A stretch of 20,146 nt of DNA. It comes from DASSKW01 sp035690065 (GTDB lineage Bacteria > Pseudomonadota > Gammaproteobacteria > Natronospirales > REEB76). A program made the position numbers and the translations under genes. Position 1 is the first letter of the stretch. Each line of letters starts with the position of its first letter. The stretch lies in assembly GCA_035690065.1 (NCBI GenBank), contig DASSKW010000057.1:1-20146 (forward strand), in the 5' to 3' direction. The notes beneath the pieces were generated by a model. The model was not told where the DNA came from. It saw nothing but the letters and a program-made list of their open reading frames with translations, and searched no databases. Positions 1-6,208 of the stretch are shown one piece after another.

Positions 1-42
1 AGGCGGAAGTATCAGATCGCTGAATAGTCCCTTACCAGCCAT
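1..42 (-). CDS. Possible N-terminus of a leftward gene cut by the left edge
   Basis: An ATG at 42-40 on the minus strand opens a frame with no stop for 14 codons up to the window edge (reads MAGKGLFSDLILPP). A purine-rich GGGAGAG lies 7 bases upstream of the ATG at a sensible ribosome-binding distance. The peptide is too short to identify a family. The frame could also be chance, because 14 open codons are not strong evidence. If real, the gene is transcribed in the same direction as the copper cluster but is separated from it by about 485 bases without a gene. Confidence 0.35.
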   Translation of the reverse strand, partial: MAGKGLFSDLILPP

Positions 43-527
43 AGGAGTTCTCTCCCGTGGCGGTCGCGGACTTCGTGAGTCGACGATGGGACTGCGAGAG
101 GTCTAAGGTTCGGGCGTACTTGGTCGGGTCCACAGAAAACACCTGCTACATGTAAAAATCACGCCCTGGCTCCCTACAGGACACAATATCTAGTTTTACC
201 TGCCATCATCCTGGAGGTCTAGACCCAAGATGTTGTGTTGTTTTAGCCCAAAACCCGTCGTTTTGCAAATTGCTATCAGCCAGCGCCCAAGTTCAAGCCC
301 CTCCCCTAAATCTGGGTTCGGTACCCCGCAGCCAGTTCCCGGCGCGCGCCAAAACCGTTAATGGTGTCCCTTTCCTTGCTGGCAACCGCAAATCATGTCC
401 CTTTCCGGCAGGCGACAACCACCCGGGAATGCTGAAAGCTACGTAAAAGTCATAAAATCAATGAGTTGAGACTGCCGCAACTATGGGACGCTATTTCCGG
501 TTACCGACAATCCATACCGGCGCTGAT
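43..527. other. Intergenic stretch without a convincing gene
   Basis: This stretch has no open frame with both a good start and a natural-looking protein composition. It is more AT-rich in patches than the neighbouring genes. It contains the 10-bp palindrome GGTCTAGACC at 216-225 and an imperfect tandem repeat at 353-406, listed separately. A T-arm-like GGGTTCGGTACCC near 314-327 does not extend into a tRNA. The region could hold the end of a lost mobile element or regulatory DNA for the gene at the left edge, but nothing seen decides this. Confidence 0.5.
353..406. repeat. Imperfect tandem repeat, two 23-base copies, period 31
   Basis: Copies lie at 353-375 and 384-406. They share AACCG at one end and an exact TGTCCCTTTCC at the other, about 19 of 23 bases in all. 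The 8-base spacer is not repeated in an obvious way. Short repeated sites near an end are seen in some insertion sequences, for example the multiple terminal repeats of the IS21 family, so this could be a remnant transposase-binding end. No transposase is present and that reading is speculative. Confidence 0.5.
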
Positions 528-1031
528 TCAGGATGCACCGGCAACCCGGCCTGTCTCCCAGGCATCGATGGCGCCGGCCATGGCGCTGGCAGCCCGTTTC
601 AGGAACTGGAGCGCCACCACCCGGTTGCCCGCCAGTAACGACTCGAAAGCCTTCTCCACATAGGCGTCCTGGGGGCCAAGGATGCCCTGCACCAACAATT
701 GCAGGTAGGCCGAGGAAAGCGCTTTCAGACAGGTTTCGACTTCAGATGGCTCCAGGTTGGATTCCGAGAAGACCAGCGCGCAAGCCGCCACTGGTGCGGC
801 CTCCAGCGTGGTGTCCGGTGAACGCTGCATGAATACCTCACCCCGGTTCAGATACGTGTGGGTCAGTGTGGTCACCATCGCCAGTAGCGCGAGCATGGCC
901 GGCATGTCATTGAATAGTTGCGGGTCGCCCCGCTGCGCTGCAATTTCAGCCGCCGCCTGCAACGGCACGGCGGCCAGCAGTTGGTATTCCTCGGTGGTCA
1001 ACATCCCCTCGGGGACTATCGGCTCGCTCAT
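528..1031 (-). CDS. Uncharacterised 167-residue protein, last gene of the copper cluster
   Basis: I do not recognise the family. The protein begins MSEPIVPEGMLTTEEYQ and ends in GRVAGAS. It is rich in Ala, Leu and Glu and looks almost wholly helical, with no signal peptide, no clear membrane segment and only two cysteines, which do not form a metal motif. A cytoplasmic soluble protein is most likely. Its composition is natural, whereas the overlapping rightward frames are Arg/Pro-rich shadows, so the minus strand is the coding one. It starts 64 bases after the aldo/keto reductase stop, in the same direction, so it is probably co-transcribed. No strong ribosome-binding site is visible before the ATG. 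A role in metal stress is only suggested by position. Confidence 0.7.
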   Translation of the reverse strand: MSEPIVPEGMLTTEEYQLLAAVPLQAAAEIAAQRGDPQLFNDMPAMLALLAMVTTLTHTYLNRGEVFMQRSPDTTLEAAPVAACALVFSESNLEPSEVETCLKALSSAYLQLLVQGILGPQDAYVEKAFESLLAGNRVVALQFLKRAASAMAGAIDAWETGRVAGAS

Positions 1032-1095
1032 ATGTCAGCGCCCGTGACTCGGGATGAGGGTGATGGGCTGTTTCATCTGCATCTCCGTGTTCCAT

Positions 1096-2085
1096 TCAAC
1101 GGTTGACAGTACCCATATCGGCGTAGCGCGCGCCAGCAGCAGCGCCTTTAGGCGCTGCCTGGTCGATCCGTGCGAGTTCATCATCGCTCAACCCGATTGC
1201 GGTGGCAGCAATGTTTTCCTCAAGGTATTTACGGTGTTTGGTTCCCGGAATCGGCACGATATCGTCACCTTGATGCAGCAACCACGCGAGTGCGATCTGC
1301 GAAGGTGCAACCCCCTTATCTCTGGCGATATCCTGCACACGCGCTACCAATTCAAGGTTGCTTGCGAAATTCTCACCCTGAAACCGCGGTGAATGGCGGC
1401 GGTAATCATCTGCCGGCAAATCTTCGGCCCGCTTGAATGCGCCGGTCAGAAACCCCCGGCCGAGTGGGCTGTAGGCTACGAAGCCTATCTCCAACTCACG
1501 TATCGTCGATAAGATCTCATCTTCCGGATCCCGCGTCCAGAGTGAGTACTCAGTTTGCAATGCACTGATCGAGTGCACCTTGTGTGCACGCCGGATGGTG
1601 GCCGGAGCTGCCTCGGAAAGACCGAGATAACGAACCTTGCCAGCTTTTACCAACTCCGCCATGGCACCTACCGTATCTTCGATCGGCACTCTTGGATCCA
1701 CCCGATGCTGATAGTAGAGATCGATATGGTCGACTCCAAGTCGCTGCAGGGAATCGTCGCAACATTGCCGTACGTATTCGGGTCGGCCATTTACACCGAG
1801 GAATTTGCCATCCGGAGTACGTTGATTGCCGAACTTCGTCGCCAGTATCACTGAATCAAGCTTGCCCTTGAGGGCCTTGCCCAGCAGAATCTCATTGGTA
1901 AACGGACCATACATATCAGCGGTATCGAAGAACGTCACTCCAAGCTCAAGTCCCCGATGGATGGTAGCGATGGACTCAGCCTCATTGCCGCCTTTGTAGA
2001 AATCGGACATGCCCATACAGCCGAGTCCAAGTTCCGAGACCATCAGGCCCTGTCGGCCGAGTTTGCGTTGCGGGATAACAGGCAT
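1096..2085 (-). CDS. Aldo/keto reductase (AKR13/YakC-like)
   Basis: This 329-residue NADPH-dependent oxidoreductase would reduce aldehydes or ketones in the cytosol; the substrate cannot be read from sequence. The N-terminus RKLGRQGLMVSELGLGCMGM is typical of the family. The AKR catalytic tetrad is complete: Asp54 and Tyr59 in FFDTADMYG, Lys84 in LATKFG and His127 in LYYQHRVDP. AYSPLGRGFLTG and IPGTKHRKYLEEN are the usual barrel and coenzyme segments. The ATG at 2085 is chosen over an upstream in-frame start at 2148 because GGAAGAG sits just before it and the protein then begins at the family's usual place. It starts 10 bases after the outer-membrane gene stops, so it belongs to the copper transcript. 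It may clear reactive aldehydes formed under copper stress (inference). Confidence 0.9.
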   Translation of the reverse strand: MPVIPQRKLGRQGLMVSELGLGCMGMSDFYKGGNEAESIATIHRGLELGVTFFDTADMYGPFTNEILLGKALKGKLDSVILATKFGNQRTPDGKFLGVNGRPEYVRQCCDDSLQRLGVDHIDLYYQHRVDPRVPIEDTVGAMAELVKAGKVRYLGLSEAAPATIRRAHKVHSISALQTEYSLWTRDPEDEILSTIRELEIGFVAYSPLGRGFLTGAFKRAEDLPADDYRRHSPRFQGENFASNLELVARVQDIARDKGVAPSQIALAWLLHQGDDIVPIPGTKHRKYLEENIAATAIGLSDDELARIDQAAPKGAAAGARYADMGTVNR

Positions 2086-2095
2086 GACTCTTCCT

Positions 2096-3370
2096 TCAAT
2101 ACAGCTTGAGCCGCGCGAACAGCATCCAGGAGTCGGGATGAGCACCATACGCGGAATCGATCACAGCGGGAAAATCATAAACACTTCGCAGTCCGCCAAG
2201 ACCGATTTTGACATGTTCGGACACCAGCCAATCATGTATATAGCCGGCACTCAGCTTCTTGACATTAAATACTTGCCCGGAGAACTTCGATCCCTGCGCC
2301 AACAGTTCGTCATTCTGCGAAGATTCGGCACGGATAAATAAGGTATGCCGATCATTTATCGAAAACTCACTTTCCAGTAAAAAACCGTCCAGCCTGTTGC
2401 CCGGCTGATTCGCGTCCTGTCCCCAGGCCAGGGTCGTAGCCCAGTTGCTCTGTTCCGGTAACGGCAGGCTGTAACTCGCTGATGCAGTAGTCCGAGTCTG
2501 CTTCAAACCCGGATCCAGCGCTTCCGGTGAATGCAGATTGCCGCGACTCAGCTGGATCGACCAGTCGGTTGCCGGATTCCAGGTAAGGCGTGCAGAAAAG
2601 GAGTCCAATCGCGCCTGATCGAAGTTCCATCTGAACTGATCCGGTTCGCGCCCGTTGAAAGCGGATGCTTCGATTTTCCAGTCATACCGCACATAGCCCA
2701 GTGTGATCACTCCGAATGTAACGTGTGTGGAATCAAGCCAATGATGCGTGATCGGCGCTTCCGGGATATCCATACCGGATGCCCGATGCATGAAAGCGGG
2801 AGGACCGAGTGCCGGTTCACCGGGATAGCCGACATATAGAAAACCGGAACTATCATCCGTAAGCGGATGGCTGTAGATAGCCGCCAATTCCATGAACAGA
2901 TCATGAGGGTGTTGGCGATCGACAAGATGCTCCACCCCGTCTGCAGTCTCACCCGTCTGCAACAACAACGGATACCCCGTCTTGCCCATGGCCGGATCAA
3001 GCGACGCCATGGCGCGAACCCCGAAAGTCCCATCGCCCAGAGGCCGCGAAGCCATAGCCATAAACATGCTTTCGGAAAAATTCTTGTCGGCGCCACGTGG
3101 TCCACCCTGATGGTCGTATACCTGGACAGCATAGCCGTGCAGCATGGTCATCCATTCGCCGTTCATTATCATGACGCCATCTATGGGCGTCGCATCCGGT
3201 TGCCAGCTGGTACCCGAAGCATCCCGGTTCATACTGTAATCGCCCTGCAAGCCGGGCATGCTCATGTCGCGAGTCATATCTGCTGGTATATCAGCCGCCA
3301 TGACCGGCCAGGCTAGCGAGAGCGTCATAGCTGCGATTGCATATCTGACATGTGCGGCCAAGGATTTCAC
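2096..3370 (-). CDS. Uncharacterised outer-membrane barrel protein, copper-associated
   Basis: A GTG start at 3370 is preferred. It forms the classic GTGA overlap with the ATPase stop codon and gives a clean Sec signal peptide (Lys2, Arg9, hydrophobic core about 10-23, cleavage after VMA at residue 25); an upstream TTG at 3382 is less likely. The mature part of this 424-residue protein is Met-rich early on (MTRDMSMPG, then GVMIMNGEWMTMLHGY) and has His-rich blocks DRQHPHD at about 151-157 and ITHHWLDSTH at about 207-216. The rest shows alternating polar/aromatic strands and the chain ends in Tyr, as expected of an outer-membrane beta barrel. I know similar proteins only as conserved hypotheticals beside copper genes. 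Tight coupling to the Cu(I) ATPase suggests copper handling or efflux at the outer membrane, but a transport role is inference. It is not recognisably CopB, PcoB or CusC. Confidence 0.8.
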   Translation of the reverse strand: MKSLAAHVRYAIAAMTLSLAWPVMAADIPADMTRDMSMPGLQGDYSMNRDASGTSWQPDATPIDGVMIMNGEWMTMLHGYAVQVYDHQGGPRGADKNFSESMFMAMASRPLGDGTFGVRAMASLDPAMGKTGYPLLLQTGETADGVEHLVDRQHPHDLFMELAAIYSHPLTDDSSGFLYVGYPGEPALGPPAFMHRASGMDIPEAPITHHWLDSTHVTFGVITLGYVRYDWKIEASAFNGREPDQFRWNFDQARLDSFSARLTWNPATDWSIQLSRGNLHSPEALDPGLKQTRTTASASYSLPLPEQSNWATTLAWGQDANQPGNRLDGFLLESEFSINDRHTLFIRAESSQNDELLAQGSKFSGQVFNVKKLSAGYIHDWLVSEHVKIGLGGLRSVYDFPAVIDSAYGAHPDSWMLFARLKLY

Positions 3371-5706
3371 AGTTTCGCCCAACGCAAGCGCAGTGCATTG
3401 CTGACTACCGAAACGGAACTGAAGGACATGGCCGCTGCTGCCACCATGGGTGATAACAGCCAGCCTAGTAACGGATACAGCACCCCCGCAGCCAGCGGTA
3501 CTCCGGCACTGTTATAGATGAAGGCAAAAAACAGATTCTGGTGGATATTTCGCACTGCCGCCTGAGATAACCGATAGGCGCGCAGTAGCGCACGTAAATC
3601 GCCCTTCACCAGAGTGACTGTGGCCGTCTCCATGGCGATGTCGGTACCGGTACCCATGGCGATGCCCACATCTGCCGCTGCCAACGCCGGCGCATCGTTT
3701 ACGCCGTCACCGATCATACCGACCCATCGGCCCGGCGTCTTGAACCGTTGTACGGCATTCGCCTTGCCCTGCGGCGAGACTCCGGCGATGACCTCCTCGA
3801 TACCCAGCTGTCTGGCTACCACCCTGGCGGTCGTTTCATCGTCTCCCGTCAGCATAACTATCCGCAGGCCCAGTCGCTGCAATTCGGAGATCGCTTCATG
3901 CGAGGTTTCCCTGACCGGGTCAGTCACGGCAATGAATCCACTGAGTCGATCATCCACCAGCACGTACATTACGGTCGCGCCCTGTTCGCGCTGTTGGCGT
4001 ACGTCATCCTCCAGCGGCGCTACATTCACATGTACGGCGGAGACCAATCGTTCGTTCCCCAGCGCTATCTGCTTACCTCCGGCCGATCCTCTTACTCCCT
4101 GGCCGGTGATCGATTCGAAGCGCTCCACCTTGCTCAGATTGAGCCCCCGTTCGCTTGCGGCCGTCATGATGGCAGCTGCCAGCGAATGTTCGCTGGCGGA
4201 TTCCAGACTCGCAGCCAAAGCCAGCAACTCATCTTCCGACAGTGAGCTGCTGGACCTCACTTTGACCACTTTCGGTCTGCCTTCAGTCAGCGTGCCGGTC
4301 TTGTCGACCAGCAGCGTATCAATATTGCAGAGTCGTTCCAGAGCTGTGGCGTCGCGGAACAACACGCCGGAATGGGCACCACGTCCCATCGCGACCACGA
4401 TAGACATGGGAGTGGCCAGCCCCAGAGCGCAAGGACAAGCGATGATAAGTACCGCGACCGCATTCACCAGCGCATGCGCGAACTGCGGCGCCGGCCCGAC
4501 GATATACCAGACGATGAACGTGACAATCGCGATCAACACGACTGCGGGAACAAACCAGGATGAGACCCGGTCCGCCAGTGATTGGATCGGCGCACGACTG
4601 CGTTGTGCCTCCGCCACCTGCGCCACAATGCGTGCCAGCAATGTGGCATCGCCGACCCGTTCGGCGCGCATGATGAAACTGCCGGTGCCGTTAAGCGTAC
4701 CGCCCGTCACATCGTCACCAGCCAGTTTTTCAACCGGCATGGGTTCGCCGGTAAGCATGGACTCATCCACCTGGCTGCCGCCCTCCAGTAAAACGCCATC
4801 GACCGGTATCTTGCCGCCAGGCCGGACCCGCAGCCGATCGCCCTGCTGCACTTCGGCAAGCGGAATCTCCTGTTCGTCACCAGCCGGATTGAGGCGATGG
4901 GCGACAGACGGTGCCAGATCGAGGAGGGAACGAATCGCTGCTGAAGTGGAATGCCGGGCGCGTAATTGCAGAACTTCACCCAGCAATACCAGAGTCGTGA
5001 TGCCGGCGGCAGCTTCGAAATAGACCGGCAGACTGCCATCAGCATTGCGAAAAACAGCCGGGAACAATCCCGGTAGCAGCAATACCGCGACACTGTACAC
5101 ATATGAAACCGACACGCCGAGACCGATCAGCGTGTACATGTTCAAGCTGCGTTGCAGCAAGGAATTGGCGGCACGTACGAAGAACGGCCAGCCAGCCCAC
5201 CACACGACCGGTGTCGCGAGAAAGAACTCAAGCCAATTCCATGCACCACCCTGAAGCAGATGGATCAAGGGGATCAGGAATACCTCCCGCATCGCGATCA
5301 GCATCAGCGGTACCCCGAGTATCACTCCCACCCAGAACCGCCGGGTCATGCTGCGCAATTCAGGGTCATCCTGCTCGGTGCGTGTGGGTCGCATGGGTTC
5401 AAGCGCCATCCCGCACTTCGGGCATGCGCCGGGGTGATCCTGTTTCACTTCGGGATGCATGGGGCAGGTCCATAGTTGCCCCATCCCGCTTTTATCGGCG
5501 GAAAGTGGCATTGCATCGACTGCAGGATTCACTGATGGAGCCAGATACTGCTGGGGTGAGCGCAGGAATTTGTCATGGCAACCAGCGCTGCAGAAATGAT
5601 ACGTCACGCCCTGATACTCGGCATGTGCTCTGGCATCAGCCGGGATCACGTCCATGCCGCAGACGGGATCTTTTACAGTGTCGTCGTTGTGTCGAGAGTG
5701 ATTCAT
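3367..5706 (-). CDS. copA: Cu(I)-exporting P1B-type ATPase with YHS and metal-binding N-terminus
   Basis: This 779-residue inner-membrane pump would use ATP to move Cu(I), possibly also Ag(I), out of the cytoplasm. Domains in order are a YHS domain (about 12-52, with DPVCGM and FCSAGC), a heavy-metal-binding domain (about 75-100, TCPMHPEV and CPKCGMALEPM), and then membrane helices and the P-type core. The transport motif CPC is at 424-426 and the phosphorylated Asp468 is in DKTGTLT; TGE, MLTGDD and GDGVNDAPAL are present. FIYN in helix 7 and MSFSS in helix 8 are the P1B-1 copper signature. The usual GMxCxxC ferredoxin-like domain is absent. The ATG at 5706 is chosen because the upstream in-frame start at 5763 is TTG and the protein then begins MNHSRHND just before the YHS domain. 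It lies 107 bases after csoR and overlaps the next gene by 4 bases. Confidence 0.95.
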   Translation of the reverse strand: MNHSRHNDDTVKDPVCGMDVIPADARAHAEYQGVTYHFCSAGCHDKFLRSPQQYLAPSVNPAVDAMPLSADKSGMGQLWTCPMHPEVKQDHPGACPKCGMALEPMRPTRTEQDDPELRSMTRRFWVGVILGVPLMLIAMREVFLIPLIHLLQGGAWNWLEFFLATPVVWWAGWPFFVRAANSLLQRSLNMYTLIGLGVSVSYVYSVAVLLLPGLFPAVFRNADGSLPVYFEAAAGITTLVLLGEVLQLRARHSTSAAIRSLLDLAPSVAHRLNPAGDEQEIPLAEVQQGDRLRVRPGGKIPVDGVLLEGGSQVDESMLTGEPMPVEKLAGDDVTGGTLNGTGSFIMRAERVGDATLLARIVAQVAEAQRSRAPIQSLADRVSSWFVPAVVLIAIVTFIVWYIVGPAPQFAHALVNAVAVLIIACPCALGLATPMSIVVAMGRGAHSGVLFRDATALERLCNIDTLLVDKTGTLTEGRPKVVKVRSSSSLSEDELLALAASLESASEHSLAAAIMTAASERGLNLSKVERFESITGQGVRGSAGGKQIALGNERLVSAVHVNVAPLEDDVRQQREQGATVMYVLVDDRLSGFIAVTDPVRETSHEAISELQRLGLRIVMLTGDDETTARVVARQLGIEEVIAGVSPQGKANAVQRFKTPGRWVGMIGDGVNDAPALAAADVGIAMGTGTDIAMETATVTLVKGDLRALLRAYRLSQAAVRNIHQNLFFAFIYNSAGVPLAAGVLYPLLGWLLSPMVAAAAMSFSSVSVVSNALRLRWAKL

Positions 5707-5757
5707 AGACGCTTGCCCGGTGAGTGCAGTGATAAATGAGGACGGCCTGTCTGTCCA

Positions 5758-5780
5758 ACTCAAGTTGAGTAGACACTCAA
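5758..5780. promoter_or_regulatory. Three-half-site palindrome upstream of the Cu ATPase
   Basis: ACTCAA at 5758-5763, TTGAGT at 5765-5770 and ACTCAA at 5775-5780 form two overlapping inverted repeats: a 13-bp palindrome centred on G5764 and a second with a 4-base spacer. It lies between csoR and the ATPase start, 52 to 74 bases upstream of the ATG. It does not resemble a CueR box or the CsoR operator. It could be a second operator, an RNA hairpin between the two cistrons, or chance. No convincing promoter is visible beside it. Confidence 0.4.
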
Positions 5781-5813
5781 AAGCAACACCTGGCGCGCAA
5801 GACAGATCCGGCG

Positions 5814-6089
5814 CTATGCGCCAAACCGTTTCAGGATTTCGTAAAGCTCATTGAGTTTTGCCTGCCGTTCGGGTTGATCGCCGCTTTCTATGGCGCCCGC
5901 CACACAATGCTCGATATGGGTCTTGAGGATCGCCTGCTGGGCTGCCGTGAGCGCCGCCTGCACCGCGCGCAACTGCATCAGGATATCGCCACAATAGCGT
6001 TCTTCCTCGACCATGCGGGCGATGCCGGCTATCTGCCCATGGATGCGCTTCAGGCGAGGCAATTGCTTGAGATGGCTGGGGTATTTCAT
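5814..6089 (-). CDS. csoR: CsoR-family Cu(I)-sensing repressor
   Basis: This 91-residue all-helical regulator should bind DNA without metal and release it when it binds Cu(I). The copper ligands match the C-H-C fingerprint exactly: Cys33 (preceded by Tyr32, as in CsoR), His58 and Cys62, with spacings of 25 and 4 as in Mycobacterium tuberculosis Cys36-His61-Cys65. A Glu in NEL aligns with the second-shell Glu81. The lack of the extra N-terminal His and other RcnR ligands argues against a nickel/cobalt sensor. An ATG at 6101 is also in frame, but it lies inside the operator and upstream of the predicted transcription start, so MKYPSHLK at 6089 is preferred. It is the first gene of the copper cluster and very likely represses itself and the genes behind it. 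Confidence 0.92.
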   Translation of the reverse strand: MKYPSHLKQLPRLKRIHGQIAGIARMVEEERYCGDILMQLRAVQAALTAAQQAILKTHIEHCVAGAIESGDQPERQAKLNELYEILKRFGA

Positions 6090-6094
6090 GGCAT

Positions 6095-6116
6095 ATACCA
6101 TACCCCCCTATGGTAT
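6095..6116. promoter_or_regulatory. CsoR operator
   Basis: A perfect 8-bp inverted repeat, ATACCATA (6095-6102) and TATGGTAT (6109-6116), flanks a run of six C at 6103-6108. Inverted TAC/GTA arms around a G/C run are the known operator style of the CsoR/RcnR family. It lies directly before csoR and overlaps the predicted -10 box, so a bound repressor would block RNA polymerase. No second copy was noticed in the window. Confidence 0.85.
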
Positions 6117-6126
6117 TTAAAGTCAA
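6097..6126 (-). promoter_or_regulatory. Promoter of the csoR-copA cluster
   Basis: On the minus strand a -35 box TTGACT (6126-6121) is followed after 18 bases by the -10 box TATGGT (6102-6097). The six-G run of the operator fills the end of the spacer. Transcription should start near 6090, at or next to the ATG at 6089, so the csoR message would be leaderless or nearly so. The only purine-rich tract upstream of csoR is the operator's own G run. Confidence 0.7.
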
Positions 6127-6208
6127 ATCGGACTTTGGCTGCCAGCCGAACGCTGACGCCGTGGCAGGATTCCGTACCCGGCCACGAGGGGGCGGTATCT
6201 TCAATAAA

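Noticed and set aside
305..345. A T-arm-like GGGTTCGGTACCC suggesting a tRNA or att site
   Set aside because: The five-base T stem does not pair fully, and no matching acceptor, D or anticodon arms lie upstream.
466..663. A 65-codon rightward open frame in front of and opposite the 167-residue gene
   Set aside because: It has no ribosome-binding site, most of it overlaps the more convincing minus-strand gene, and it shows no domain.
3614..5023. A 469-codon rightward open frame opposite the Cu ATPase
   Set aside because: Its product is Ser/Thr/Pro/Arg-rich without domains and lies wholly antisense to a gene with intact P-type ATPase motifs; it is a codon-bias shadow.
5814..6101. Nickel/cobalt sensor RcnR or formaldehyde sensor FrmR instead of CsoR
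   Set aside because: The C-H-C spacing and preceding Tyr fit the copper fingerprint, and the downstream ATPase carries copper-specific membrane motifs.
6122..6208. A terminator between the c-di-GMP enzyme gene and csoR
   Set aside because: A CGTGGC/GCCACG repeat has a 15-base loop and no T run after it, so it was not called.
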